A DNA stretch of 64,000 bases from Mucilaginibacter flavidus (GCF_024055575.1 NZ_JAMXOE010000020.1:60685-124684), one strand, 5' to 3'. Counted from the stretch's first letter, positions 36,072 to 44,278 are shown. A program made the numbers and translations. The notes: a model not told the origin generated them from the letters alone.

Positions 36072-36159
36072 CGGGGTTTACAGTATAGCCCGACCCAATG
36101 GTAAATTGCTGGCATCCAATATATTATAAAATAAAAGGCCTTTACACCTGTAAACCCCG
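36072..36159. repeat. 12-bp inverted repeat with 64-bp spacer
   Basis: CGGGGTTTACAG (36072-36083) and CTGTAAACCCCG (36148-36159) are perfectly inverted; a third GGGGTTTACAG lies in direct orientation just before the first. They lie in the 604-bp gap 35901-36504 after gspF, where no gene was recognised. Confidence 0.5.
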
Positions 36160-36357
36160 TTAAAATTTACAGAAATCGGACAGCGGGGCGCGTCTATGCA
36201 TTACCTTTATACCCATTGTTGATAAACAGGTCAATCCAATTTACAACGGCAAAGCTCACGAAGTAAAGTTTGTTCTGGTCGTGGAATTTGTATTTGGTGC
36301 TCACGAGTTGAAGCTACATTTTTTGCTTTGGGTTGGCAAAACGGTTTATATAAAAAT

Positions 36358-36383
36358 AGCCCGCTTTGTTTGTAAAGCGGGCT
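36358..36383. terminator. Strong hairpin in the gap after gspF
   Basis: AGCCCGCTTT pairs perfectly with AAAGCGGGCT over a 6-base loop. Upstream on the minus strand there is A/T sequence but no T-run of note. It could end transcripts from either side of this gap. Confidence 0.45.
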
Positions 36384-36504
36384 ACCTAAATACTGTTAAA
36401 AACGCTGGCTACCTAAACGCGGGTCACAAGTACGTAACCTCTAAACGCCTCCAAGCTGCATACTCGCTCCTGAATGAAAGGTTTTAATATATCACCTAAC
36501 AAGT

Positions 36505-36975
36505 CTACCAATCATTTTTAATTCCCTCTGTTATCAATAGACTATCGGCTTTTTGTTTTGATATTAGCTCCAAACTGTCTCCTTTCCGATATGTGAAGGT
36601 CATGATATTCAAACTTTTAATATCGGAGAATGTCGATGAAATTTCAATTCGTCTAAAGCTGTTATTTGCTGGTTTAAGAATATATAGATCTAATTCCTTC
36701 TTAATTTCACAATTAAAAAAAACAACCGTTTTTCCCTCGTGTCCAATGTAACCATGTTTCCGGATCCAATGCGCTGAATTTTCGTTACTGGACGCAAGGA
36801 TCCAGCCCTCGGGAATTATCGGCGCTTTTAGTTTTTTCCTTAAAGGATTTGATTCCGGTCCTAACTTATATACACAAATCTGATCTCTTATTAAAGGGAC
36901 AAAATGTGCAGCTATTGCTAATATAGGTATCGCAATAGCAAGTATCAACAACAACTTTTTAATTGTAACCTTCAT
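36505..36975 (-). CDS. Hypothetical membrane-anchored protein
   Basis: 156 residues with one N-terminal helix (LLLILAIAIPILAIAAHFVP), so probably anchored in the inner membrane with an outside domain of about 125 residues (WILASSNENSAHWI, FFNCEIKKELDLYIL). I do not recognise the family. It lies beside the RAYT/REP unit and near the RHS tip and its lipoprotein, so it could be an accessory or immunity-like gene. Low GC relative to the flanks. Confidence 0.55.
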   Translation of the reverse strand: MKVTIKKLLLILAIAIPILAIAAHFVPLIRDQICVYKLGPESNPLRKKLKAPIIPEGWILASSNENSAHWIRKHGYIGHEGKTVVFFNCEIKKELDLYILKPANNSFRRIEISSTFSDIKSLNIMTFTYRKGDSLELISKQKADSLLITEGIKNDW

Positions 36976-37021
36976 GACATTATGGAGCTATATATTTCTT
37001 AATTATATTAAAATGACCCGC

Positions 37022-37135
37022 TGTCCGTAGACTGTGTCTACGGACAAATATGCCTGTAGTTTCTAACTACAGGAAACCCCCCGCTGTCCGTAGACTGCAT
37101 CTACGGACAATTATGCCTGTAGTTTCTAACTACAG
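37022..37135. repeat. REP pairs on one side of the RAYT gene
   Basis: Two kinds of palindrome alternate twice: TGTCCGTAGA/TCTACGGACA at 37022-37046 and 37085-37109, and CCTGTAGTT/AACTACAGG at 37053-37073 and 37117-37135 (partial). The last one contains the stop codon of the transposase gene. This unit pairs with an inverted set at 37731-37783. Confidence 0.85.
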
Positions 37136-37693
37136 TATATCAAACAAACAGTCCACTTCAATAATCTGATCCAGGCCTGCATAATTGGATGCGCTGGAAT
37201 AAATATAATCTTCCGCACGATAAACCAGGCCCGCCACAACCGGGTTTTGATGAATATAGTCTATCCGTTGTTGTATAAATTCGCGTGATATTAATTCAAC
37301 CGGGTGATTATCGTGTTCCCATAATTGATAAGTGTCGTTACGCTGGTGCCGCGACGCATAATACTTAAATTGATGAAGCATCCATTCGCGGCGGCTTTCA
37401 ACGCCGCTGTTTTCAATATCATCAAGTATCCTCTTTGAGGTATGTTTTTTGCAATCTCTTATAAAACCACTTACAGTAAAGCCTTCATCTACCGATACAA
37501 TTAAATGCACATGATTTGACATGATGACATAGGCATGCAAATGCAGCCCTTTATTTTGCTGACAGAATTTTAACGATTCGATCACAATGTCGCGGTAGCA
37601 TTGGCGGGTAAAAATGTCGATCCAGCCAACTACGGTAAAAGTAAGATAGTACATTGATTGCTGATCGCCAATGATATAACCTTTGCGAGCCAT
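37130..37693 (-). CDS. REP-associated tyrosine transposase (RAYT)
   Basis: About 187 residues starting at ATG 37693 (MARKGYIIGDQQ); an upstream reading from 37774 runs through the flanking REP and is unlikely. It has the HUH motif in MSNHVHLIVS and the RAYT tail RIDYIHQNPVVAGLV and YSSASNY. RAYT enzymes bind, nick and move REP palindromes. Here both sides carry matching REP pairs in inverted order, so this is a complete REPtron. The protein looks full length. Confidence 0.9.
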   Translation of the reverse strand: MARKGYIIGDQQSMYYLTFTVVGWIDIFTRQCYRDIVIESLKFCQQNKGLHLHAYVIMSNHVHLIVSVDEGFTVSGFIRDCKKHTSKRILDDIENSGVESRREWMLHQFKYYASRHQRNDTYQLWEHDNHPVELISREFIQQRIDYIHQNPVVAGLVYRAEDYIYSSASNYAGLDQIIEVDCLFDIL

Positions 37694-37730
37694 AAAATGA
37701 TAAATTAGGTTGTGGTAAATATAAAAAAAA

Positions 37731-37783
37731 TGCCTGTAGTTAAAAACTACAGGCATAGGCGTCCGTAGATGCAATCTACGGAC
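37731..37783. repeat. Inverted REP pair on the other side of the RAYT gene
   Basis: CCTGTAGTT-AAA-AACTACAGG (37733-37753, extendable by GC on both sides) followed by GTCCGTAGAT/ATCTACGGAC (37761-37783). The same two units appear at 37022-37135 in opposite order, flanking the transposase. Confidence 0.85.
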
Positions 37784-37792
37784 AGCGGGTGC

Positions 37793-38416
37793 TTACCTCA
37801 ATATCAACAACTTTTTAATACCACTTACATTTGATAACGTTGTAAACAAATAATATTCTGATTCGTTTACTGTATTATCTATAAATTGAGTAATTATAAT
37901 GTCATCTTGATTAATCCCCAATCCAAACTGCGTACGATTCTTTTTTAATTTGACATTAAGGTTTAAGTTCAGCTTTTTTGATGAAACACCTTTTACCCAT
38001 CTATTTCCAATAAGATTGTAAGTATCAACTATATCTCCGGCTATCGGATAAACAACATAGTTTCTTAATTCAACCTGTTCTCCGGAATGATTTGCTTCAA
38101 TTATGTAAAACTCTTTTCTATTAGTACCGTTTTTCATTATCTCGTTTATGAATTTATAACGTATAGAATTAGCATTTACTTTTTCAGAATCATCAATACT
38201 AATCAACGCCTTAAAAGCCAATAGCCTATTTTTATAAAGAACCATTTCGGAATTGTTCTTTGCCAATTCAATTTGTTTATTTATAGATTTAAGAGTGGCC
38301 TTATTCCAATTGATGAAAACCACATCATTATTTACAGGCATTTGATTATTTTTAACGCCATTATTACAAGAAAAAATAAGTAAAAAATATAATAGTAATT
38401 GCATAGGAAAAATCAT
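37793..38416 (-). CDS. Hypothetical lipoprotein, candidate immunity protein of the M91-like tip
   Basis: About 207 residues starting at ATG 38416, five bases after the stop of the RHS tip gene; a longer start at 38443 would overlap it. The signal peptide ends LIFSC, a plausible lipobox, so the protein would face the periplasm. The rest is soluble, of unknown fold. Position directly after a toxin tip, the same order as the RHS/lipoprotein pair at 43.6-47.8 kb, suggests immunity against the metallopeptidase tip. Confidence 0.6.
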   Translation of the reverse strand: MIFPMQLLLYFLLIFSCNNGVKNNQMPVNNDVVFINWNKATLKSINKQIELAKNNSEMVLYKNRLLAFKALISIDDSEKVNANSIRYKFINEIMKNGTNRKEFYIIEANHSGEQVELRNYVVYPIAGDIVDTYNLIGNRWVKGVSSKKLNLNLNVKLKKNRTQFGLGINQDDIIITQFIDNTVNESEYYLFTTLSNVSGIKKLLILR

Positions 38417-38420
38417 ATAA

Positions 38421-39098
38421 TTAATTTGGTTGTGCTCTTTCAACTACTCCTTGCTCTTTACGTATTTGAGAGTCTTTCTGTCGAACTAAAATTTCATTCT
38501 TAGTTAAGACACCCTTTTGGCCTGAATCAGGGTCTGTTTTATTCTGATCGATAGCCATATCTCTGCTCCCATCTTTATTCCTTTCTGCATGGGCTAATTC
38601 ATGAGCTAATCCAATTTGAGCAGGACGTCCTGTAGACCCATCAGCATTAACGATAGTCGATCCCTTTCCATCGGGGTTATATTCAACTGTCGATCCTGTG
38701 CCTGGGCCATTTCCAGTTGCAGTTTTATTGGCATCCGTTTCATTATTGGCCGATGTCGAGTTACCCCCTGATGTTTCTGTTATCGTAACCACTTTATCAG
38801 ATTTAATTAAACTTGTAACGAGTTCCGTTCCTATAGGTTTTTCATTGGTATTAGAAACACCGTTTTCTGCAATTTTAACTTGTCCATCGCTCCTTAGTTC
38901 CAATTTTGTACTTGAGAGCATTTGAAGTGCTTCAAATGCCTTTGCTTTGAATTCATCCGAGCCACTTAAAATTATATCTTTTGGCCCCATGCCATCAGGG
39001 TCTTCAAACCGTATCGGATTATCAAATCCATAATTGTACGGCGAATATCTCCGCATCTTCTCCGCCAGCGGATCAATGGTCGTCCACCTCCCTATCAC
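38421..39098 (-). CDS. Orphan RHS C-terminal tip with M91-like metallopeptidase toxin
   Basis: The frame starts (GTG 39098) in the conserved RHS core end (DYGARFYDPVIGRW, RRYSPYNYGFDNPIRFEDPDG); no RHS repeats precede it. The tip of about 190 residues contains LAHELAHAE, a zincin HExxH motif, and a tail VRQKDSQIRKEQGVVERAQ that resembles M91/NleD-type effectors. It is thus a displaced toxin cassette. In the same frame, TAA at 39126-39128 stands exactly where the intact RHS protein has the Tyr codon TAC (GQY-DYGARFYDP). It may be silent, expressed only after recombination. Confidence 0.7.
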   Translation of the reverse strand: MIGRWTTIDPLAEKMRRYSPYNYGFDNPIRFEDPDGMGPKDIILSGSDEFKAKAFEALQMLSSTKLELRSDGQVKIAENGVSNTNEKPIGTELVTSLIKSDKVVTITETSGGNSTSANNETDANKTATGNGPGTGSTVEYNPDGKGSTIVNADGSTGRPAQIGLAHELAHAERNKDGSRDMAIDQNKTDPDSGQKGVLTKNEILVRQKDSQIRKEQGVVERAQPN

Positions 39099-39125
39099 CG
39101 GATCATAGAACCGCGCGCCATAATC

Positions 39126-39290
39126 TTATTGGCTACCATCAAGTTTTAACTTTGTCGGCTGTTTTCCGTTTGCACTTTCAAGGTGCCATAAAGAACGTTC
39201 GTTAGGGGTAAAGATAAGGGATAGTTTTTCATTTGCAAGGCCGTATGTTGGTCGTTTTTTTGCGACGGGGTGGCCGTGTTTGTTGATCAT
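39126..39290 (-). CDS. Small ORF fused in frame ahead of the RHS tip
   Basis: A 54-residue reading (MINKHGHPVAKKRPTYGLA, later LIFTPNERSLWHLESANG) ending at TAA 39126-39128. It is in the same frame as the orphan RHS tip, separated only by that stop. I do not recognise it. It may be a coding end brought in by the recombinase element, or a chance reading. The 165 bases from 39291 to 39455 hold no gene. Confidence 0.3.
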   Translation of the reverse strand: MINKHGHPVAKKRPTYGLANEKLSLIFTPNERSLWHLESANGKQPTKLKLDGSQ

Positions 39291-39455
39291 TTGTTAAAGC
39301 AAAGATAGCCTCCGAATCCAGGTCAGTAAAGGGACTTTCGCGGCATAAACCCGCAAGCTTTTCACGCACAGGCCATTTATTCCACGTTCCCTTGACAGCC
39401 CCGTCTTCTCCCGCTTTTGGTTGCTTAACAAAAGATCACCTGAACCCCTGATGAT

Positions 39456-40415
39456 TTAAGATAGCTTCAGCGGGTGGTGTTTATTCAGGGCATCTTTCAG
39501 ATCTTCCAGATTATTGGTCTGGTATCGCTCGGTAGAGCTGATGTAGCGGTGGCCCGCCATGTATTGAACCGTCCGCAGATTCTTCTCTTTCAGCCATTCC
39601 GTTATCACGCTTTGCCTGATCTGCATACCATGTTTATACTTCGGGTTCAACTTTCTCAAAGCATAGTTGAGATGAAGGATGCTGTTTTTCATATCATCCA
39701 GACTGTTTATGCTGATGAAAAGACGGTGTATATCCTCCGTTGCTTTATATTTATCAGGCTTTCTGCCTGAACGGTCGGTCATGCGCTCCGCCAGTATTTT
39801 AGGCCGGATCACCAGGATATATTCCTGTAGCTCCAGTATTTGATGTGGTTCAAGGCTAAGCATCCGGCCATTAAGCTTGCCCGTTTGTGGTACGTTTATT
39901 TTCCCCTCTCTAAGTTTCAAGTGTTCCGCGCGTAAGGTTTGAAGTTCGTCCCTTGTCAATCCCTGGAAAACGAGCAGGCCGATCATCACTTTATTCCGAT
40001 GTGTGCGTTCATCATTTATAGGGTAGTTTTCGTAAAGCGCTTCCAGTTCGGGCTTGGTCAAAAGGTCATGGGGAATGTACCTGATAGTACCTTTCAGAAT
40101 AACACCGGCAGCCGGGTTATAGCCTGTTCGCCCCTCATGTTGCAGCCAGGTGTAGTAATACCTGATGGCCAGCATCACCCGGTTGATCAGGCGGATGCTT
40201 TGGCCATCCTGTTTTAGCTTCTCGGCAAAGTCTAACACATCTGCATGAGTAACCTGTTCTGCTGCCAGGCTTGCCTCTTCGATCCATTCCAGGAAGATGC
40301 CTGCATAGTTTTTATTCTGATGGATGTAGTTTTTGCCGTATTGTTCTTGCTCCAAATAGGTATGGTAGCTTTTCAAAGCTTCCAGGATATCCGGGGCAAA
40401 CTTATATTTGTTCAT
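39456..40415 (-). CDS. Tyrosine recombinase, second of a pair, atypical catalytic box
   Basis: 319 residues with a SAM-like N-terminal domain (YLEQEQYGKNYIHQNKNYAG) and a catalytic domain containing QGLTRDELQTLR (first Arg), MQIRQSVITEWL (where HxxR is expected but His is replaced by Gln) and MAGHRYISSTERYQ (His and nucleophile Tyr). It overlaps the upstream recombinase by 14 bases, so both are made together and may act as a heteromer, as in Tn554-like and recombinase-pair elements. Confidence 0.85.
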   Translation of the reverse strand: MNKYKFAPDILEALKSYHTYLEQEQYGKNYIHQNKNYAGIFLEWIEEASLAAEQVTHADVLDFAEKLKQDGQSIRLINRVMLAIRYYYTWLQHEGRTGYNPAAGVILKGTIRYIPHDLLTKPELEALYENYPINDERTHRNKVMIGLLVFQGLTRDELQTLRAEHLKLREGKINVPQTGKLNGRMLSLEPHQILELQEYILVIRPKILAERMTDRSGRKPDKYKATEDIHRLFISINSLDDMKNSILHLNYALRKLNPKYKHGMQIRQSVITEWLKEKNLRTVQYMAGHRYISSTERYQTNNLEDLKDALNKHHPLKLS

Positions 40416-41295
40416 GCTTTAAATGCGTATAGATCTGTGTACTTTCCATGCTGCTGTGCCCTAAAAAGCGCTGTATCTGCTCTAAAGCCATTCCTGAGTG
40501 TAATAAGTGACTGGCAATGCTGTGGCGCAACGTATGCAGACCTGCTGGCTTCTTTATACCTGCCACTCCTTTTAACTTTTGCAGCCGCTCATAGGCCATA
40601 TGGCCGCTTAGCCGCGTTCCGTTAACGCTCAGCAATAAAGCATTATCCTTTTTATCACCGGCCAGTAACGGACGAGCGTAAAGGATATAGTTCTCCAGGT
40701 CCGTTTTGCCGGTCCCTGCCAGTGGAACGTAACGCTCTTTATAGCCTTTTCCTTTGCGAACGTAAACCAGTTCTTTATCCAGCAGAATATCCCGGACATT
40801 GATATTGGCACCTTCGTTTTTCCGGAGGCCGCATCCATAATATAAAGCCAGTATGGCTTTATCCCGCATACCCAATGTATCATCCTTTGCAGCCTCGTAC
40901 AGGCTGCTGATTTCAGCAAGGCTAAGAATACATTTTATATTGGTGCTTTTACCTTTGATGCGCACTTTTACCGCAAAGCTTTCCTGCCCGCCCTCGGTGA
41001 GATAACGGCTGAACTTGCGGATCACCTGTAAGTGCTTGCGGATGTAGTTAAGGCTGATCGCACCGGCTGCGGTTTTGCTTGGCCGTTCGTGCAGGTGTTC
41101 AAGGTATTTTTTCAAATGTTCCTGCTGTATGTCGTGCGGGTGGTTGCAGTTTTGAATCTCTAAATAGACCAGGAACTCGGTTAGGATTTTGGGCATATCC
41201 CGTGGGCTGCTTGGTTCAAAGTTGAGGATACGCAGCCATTGGGTAAAGCCCGCCAGATGGCGGATATAGAGCGGATTTTTTAGTGTGCCTTGCAT
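40402..41295 (-). CDS. Tyrosine recombinase (XerC/D-like), first of a pair
   Basis: 297 residues with the full R-H-R-H-Y set: GCGLRKNEGANI (Arg), HTLRHSIASHLL (His-x-x-Arg), LGHSSMESTQIYTH (His and nucleophile Tyr). The N-terminal SAM-like domain starts near residue 8. It begins three bases after the ATPase stop codon. It is a functional-looking integrase, unlike its partner. Confidence 0.93.
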   Translation of the reverse strand: MQGTLKNPLYIRHLAGFTQWLRILNFEPSSPRDMPKILTEFLVYLEIQNCNHPHDIQQEHLKKYLEHLHERPSKTAAGAISLNYIRKHLQVIRKFSRYLTEGGQESFAVKVRIKGKSTNIKCILSLAEISSLYEAAKDDTLGMRDKAILALYYGCGLRKNEGANINVRDILLDKELVYVRKGKGYKERYVPLAGTGKTDLENYILYARPLLAGDKKDNALLLSVNGTRLSGHMAYERLQKLKGVAGIKKPAGLHTLRHSIASHLLHSGMALEQIQRFLGHSSMESTQIYTHLKHEQI

Positions 41296-41298
41296 TTT

Positions 41299-42915
41299 CT
41301 ACTGCTCGTGGGTTACTGCGTCTTTCTCGCTGGTATCCTGCATTTTATGTAACCCATCAGAGCTTTGGGTTACTGGTGGGATACGGGTTACTGATTGTAT
41401 GTTTTCCATAATGGATTTTACCATGCCCTGTGCATCATTTGCCAGGTTTTCAAGGTCGTTCCAGCTTTGTATTTTGTATTCAAAGCCCTTGTAGCGGCTA
41501 CCACGGGCTATTTTAATATAGCCCATCCGTTCCAGCTCATACAGGTAGCGACCTATACTGCTCGGGCTTAACCGGAATGCAGCCCGTACTTCCTTGCTGT
41601 AAAAGGTTTCGGTGTCCTGTTCTTTCAGGTACGTTTTTAGCTTTTCAAAGAATGAGCGACAGGCATCGTTTAACTCGTCGCTCTTTTTAAGCAAGGTGGT
41701 TTCCAGTAAGCTAAAAGCGGCCTGTATGTCCTCTATGGTCGTTTCAATATACTGCTCCCCGGTGTCCTCGTCTGTTTTTAGGTCCCGTTGATATTGGTGA
41801 TAATAGGTGACCGTTTCGGTAAACAGTAACAACAGGAGCATGGTGCGCCTGGGTTTGAATACCGCCTCCGGTAGCTGCAAATAAGGGGCATAAGGATTTT
41901 TAACGCTGATTGGCTTTAACATGCGCTGCACGTTTTTAAGCTGTTCCCTTACTTTCTTTTCCGCGTACTGGTCGATCAGTCCGGCGCTCATTTTACGCTG
42001 GTAATCCATGATCTTGACATCCTGCTCCGGGCTATTGTCCATGTACAGCAGGATGCAGCGGTTAGCATTATCTTCGTACATCTGCTCCCTGGTGGTGCAA
42101 CCGCTTATACAAACAGGTCCTTCTACCTGGAGGGTTATCGTTTTGAGATTTCCTTTGCTGTCTTTCAGGGGTACCGTTTTGGAGATCCGGCGCTTGCTCT
42201 GCAGCTCCCTGATCGGGTAAAGCACATTATCTGCGCCGTCCATATCTTCGAGCAACAGCAGCTTATATTTCAATTCCTCTTTGCCGAAGTAATAAAAAGC
42301 ATTCATGCTTAGCGTGGTGATCTCCAGCTTATCCTCTTCCGGGATAAGTTCACCTACTTTCTCTTGTAACCAGGTCTTGCCGGTGCCGCTTGCGCCCAGG
42401 CATAACAGATGAAGCGGTGTTTCACGGGTTCGTGATGTATAAATAAGATAGGCGATCAAAGCATTGATTTCCTCACCTACGATCCCGCTTTTGCCGATGG
42501 CCTGCTTTGTTCTTTCCAATAAGTTGGCTGATTTCAAATACCCTATGGCCGCTTTACGCTCGGCTTCGGTAAGCTGCTTCTTTTCCGGCTGAATGGGTTT
42601 CATGGCCTCCAAGCGTTCTGAACGGTATTGCTCCAAAGCGGCAGTCAATCGGCTTACGGCCGTACCGATCTCGCTCGTTCCGATGTCGAGCGCCTCTGCT
42701 GATTTCTCGATCATCTGTTCGGTTTGAATACTGTTGTACAGATCCAGGCTATGACGGAAGGCGTTTTGTTTGTCTTCTGTACTAACAACCTTTAATGTCA
42801 CTTTCAGGCGGTCAAGTCCTGTCAGTTTGATCCCGCCAAGTATGCTGATATGCAGCTTACCATCCAGGTAAAGCAATAACTCCGGGTTTTCCGTGATCAG
42901 TTTGGTTTTGGTCAT
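41299..42915 (-). CDS. P-loop ATPase of the recombinase element
   Basis: 538 residues. Walker A is GASGTGKTWLQ near residue 175 and Walker B is KLLLLEDMDGAD near residue 222. The C-terminal part has a winged-helix-like segment (EVRAAFRLSPSSIGRYLYEL). It resembles element-encoded AAA proteins related to primases or to DNA-transposition regulators; the exact family is not clear to me. It is first in a three-gene operon with two recombinases, divergent from an XRE regulator, under a near-perfect promoter with a palindromic operator. Confidence 0.75.
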   Translation of the reverse strand: MTKTKLITENPELLLYLDGKLHISILGGIKLTGLDRLKVTLKVVSTEDKQNAFRHSLDLYNSIQTEQMIEKSAEALDIGTSEIGTAVSRLTAALEQYRSERLEAMKPIQPEKKQLTEAERKAAIGYLKSANLLERTKQAIGKSGIVGEEINALIAYLIYTSRTRETPLHLLCLGASGTGKTWLQEKVGELIPEEDKLEITTLSMNAFYYFGKEELKYKLLLLEDMDGADNVLYPIRELQSKRRISKTVPLKDSKGNLKTITLQVEGPVCISGCTTREQMYEDNANRCILLYMDNSPEQDVKIMDYQRKMSAGLIDQYAEKKVREQLKNVQRMLKPISVKNPYAPYLQLPEAVFKPRRTMLLLLLFTETVTYYHQYQRDLKTDEDTGEQYIETTIEDIQAAFSLLETTLLKKSDELNDACRSFFEKLKTYLKEQDTETFYSKEVRAAFRLSPSSIGRYLYELERMGYIKIARGSRYKGFEYKIQSWNDLENLANDAQGMVKSIMENIQSVTRIPPVTQSSDGLHKMQDTSEKDAVTHEQ

Positions 42916-42946
42916 GAATAAAGTTTATAGCTTATTAATCAACTAC

Positions 42947-42980
42947 CAAAGCTATCATATTTGATTAATTAATCAAATAT
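42947..42980 (-). promoter_or_regulatory. Promoter and operator of the ATPase-recombinase operon
   Basis: On the minus strand, TTG (42974-42976), exactly 19 bases, then TAGCTTTG (42947-42954), a perfect match to the Bacteroidota TTG-N19-TAnnTTTG promoter. The 24-bp palindrome at 42957-42980, centred on TTGATTAATTAATCAA, covers the -33 box and most of the spacer, as expected for repression by the divergently encoded XRE protein. Confidence 0.8.
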
Positions 42981-43141
42981 ACTGTGTTTTATCATTGCCT
43001 GTTTGAATAATTTATCATAACGCGAACGATTTTGCATATTCTTTTTGCGCAGATAGCTAATGCTGTATATCAGATAGGGCAGGTTTATAGATTTTGAAAG
43101 GGAATGTAAGCCTTGACTTATCAATTAAGATGCAGAGTTAT

Positions 43142-43162
43142 TATATTTGATATATTAATCAA
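43142..43162 (+). promoter_or_regulatory. Candidate promoter/operator of the XRE gene
   Basis: TATATTTG (43142-43149) fits the -7 consensus and overlaps TTGATATATTAATCAA (43147-43162), close to the operator palindrome of the divergent operon. No good TTG lies 19 bases upstream. A further TTGAATAATCAA site lies near 43191. The pattern suggests autoregulation. Confidence 0.5.
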
Positions 43163-43241
43163 TTTGTATTTGCTTACATCACTGGACAATTTGAATAATC
43201 AATCATCATTAGCGAAATTAGTTGTGCTATCAGGCATTTAC

Positions 43242-43604
43242 ATGAACATTGGCGACCAAATAAAGAGGATAAGAACTGCTAAGAACCTTTCACAGAAAGA
43301 GGTGGCTCTATCTTTGGACATGGATCAGGCCCAGTTTTCACGTATTGAGAATGGCAAGACTGACCCTGCCTTCTCTACCATTGAAAAGGTGGCCCAGGCA
43401 TTAGGCGTTGGGCTTGCCGAACTGGTGAATGCTGACGATATGCTCACAGAAGTAAACTCCTATGATAAATCTGTCATTGAGAAAATGGCTTTGATCGATC
43501 AATTAGAAGAAAAAGAGAAGTCGGCCTTTTTTACAATATTGGATGCCCTGGTATCTAAAAAGAGGCTGAAAGATTCGCTGTCGGAGGCCCTTAATTTAGC
43601 TTAA
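43242..43604 (+). CDS. XRE family transcriptional regulator
   Basis: 120 residues from ATG 43242 (MNIGDQIKRIRTAKNLSQ); an earlier start at 43113 would read through the operator region. The HTH is KEVALSLDMDQAQFSRIENG, typical Cro/CI type. A short C-terminal helical tail follows. It is divergent from the ATPase-recombinase operon, with similar palindromes before both genes. It is the likely switch for recombinase expression. Confidence 0.88.
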   Translation: MNIGDQIKRIRTAKNLSQKEVALSLDMDQAQFSRIENGKTDPAFSTIEKVAQALGVGLAELVNADDMLTEVNSYDKSVIEKMALIDQLEEKEKSAFFTILDALVSKKRLKDSLSEALNLA

Positions 43605-43608
43605 ATAA

Positions 43609-43633
43609 CAAAGCCCGGTGTGGCCGGGCTTTG
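43609..43633. terminator. Bidirectional terminator between XRE and immunity genes
   Basis: CAAAGCCCGG pairs with CCGGGCTTTG around TGTGG, between two convergent genes. The T-runs are short. Confidence 0.7.
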
Positions 43634-43639
43634 TGTAAA

Positions 43640-44278
43640 CTATTCCTTACTTGAACTTTTGACAAGTTTCATATACTCGTTTTGCATGAGATTTGCCATG
43701 CTTTTATCTATCAATCCAATACTCTTATATAATACATCGTATTGTTTTTTAACATCTTTATGATCAGGATGAGGGCCATCGAATAAAAACCGCCAAAAAC
43801 TACGTATTTCTTTGTCTTTATATTGCTTAAGTAAAGTAACAGTCAAGCCAGGCTTTTCACTTACGTGACTTAAGATGCAGTCTTGTAACGCATTTACAGC
43901 ATCAGCATCCCAATGTCCGTTTATGCCTAACTTTATAAGTTTACTGAAGTGTTCTGTCGTTGGTTGAGTGGAATTTAACTTACAAAACAAACCAATGTGC
44001 TTCTCATATAAACTATATAAAGGCATAGGCCCTGCTTTATCGCTATAACCATAAATTGAGTTAAAGGATACAAAGTTAGTTGGAAATGCAGCAAAAAACA
44101 GTTTGGCGTATCTGACGCTATCTTTCCCTTGCACTTTATTAAAATCGTCTTTCAGCGCTTCAGTTTGGCTGTTATTTCTATTCTTCGCTTGTGTATTGTT
44201 AACCTGTCCTTTACATGAAATTACATGTATAAAAACCAACAATACCATCAAGGCTAAAACGGCTCTATTTTTTTTCAT
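43640..44278 (-). CDS. Lipoprotein, probable immunity protein for the RHS DUF5675-like tip
   Basis: About 212 residues from ATG 44278 (MKKNRAVLALMVLL...VISC), a lipoprotein signal, so a periplasmic location is likely. It overlaps the RHS gene end by 14 bases. The body is helical and of unknown family (HIGLFCKLNSTQ, LIKLGINGHWDADAVNAL). Last gene after a toxin tip and exported to the compartment where a cell-wall-active tip would act, it fits an immunity role. No homology evidence is available here. Confidence 0.65.
   Translation of the reverse strand: MKKNRAVLALMVLLVFIHVISCKGQVNNTQAKNRNNSQTEALKDDFNKVQGKDSVRYAKLFFAAFPTNFVSFNSIYGYSDKAGPMPLYSLYEKHIGLFCKLNSTQPTTEHFSKLIKLGINGHWDADAVNALQDCILSHVSEKPGLTVTLLKQYKDKEIRSFWRFLFDGPHPDHKDVKKQYDVLYKSIGLIDKSMANLMQNEYMKLVKSSSKE

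Noticed and set aside
36281..36487. 68-codon rightward reading after gspF
   Set aside because: It passes through a perfect hairpin at 36358-36383 and has no recognisable features; probably chance.
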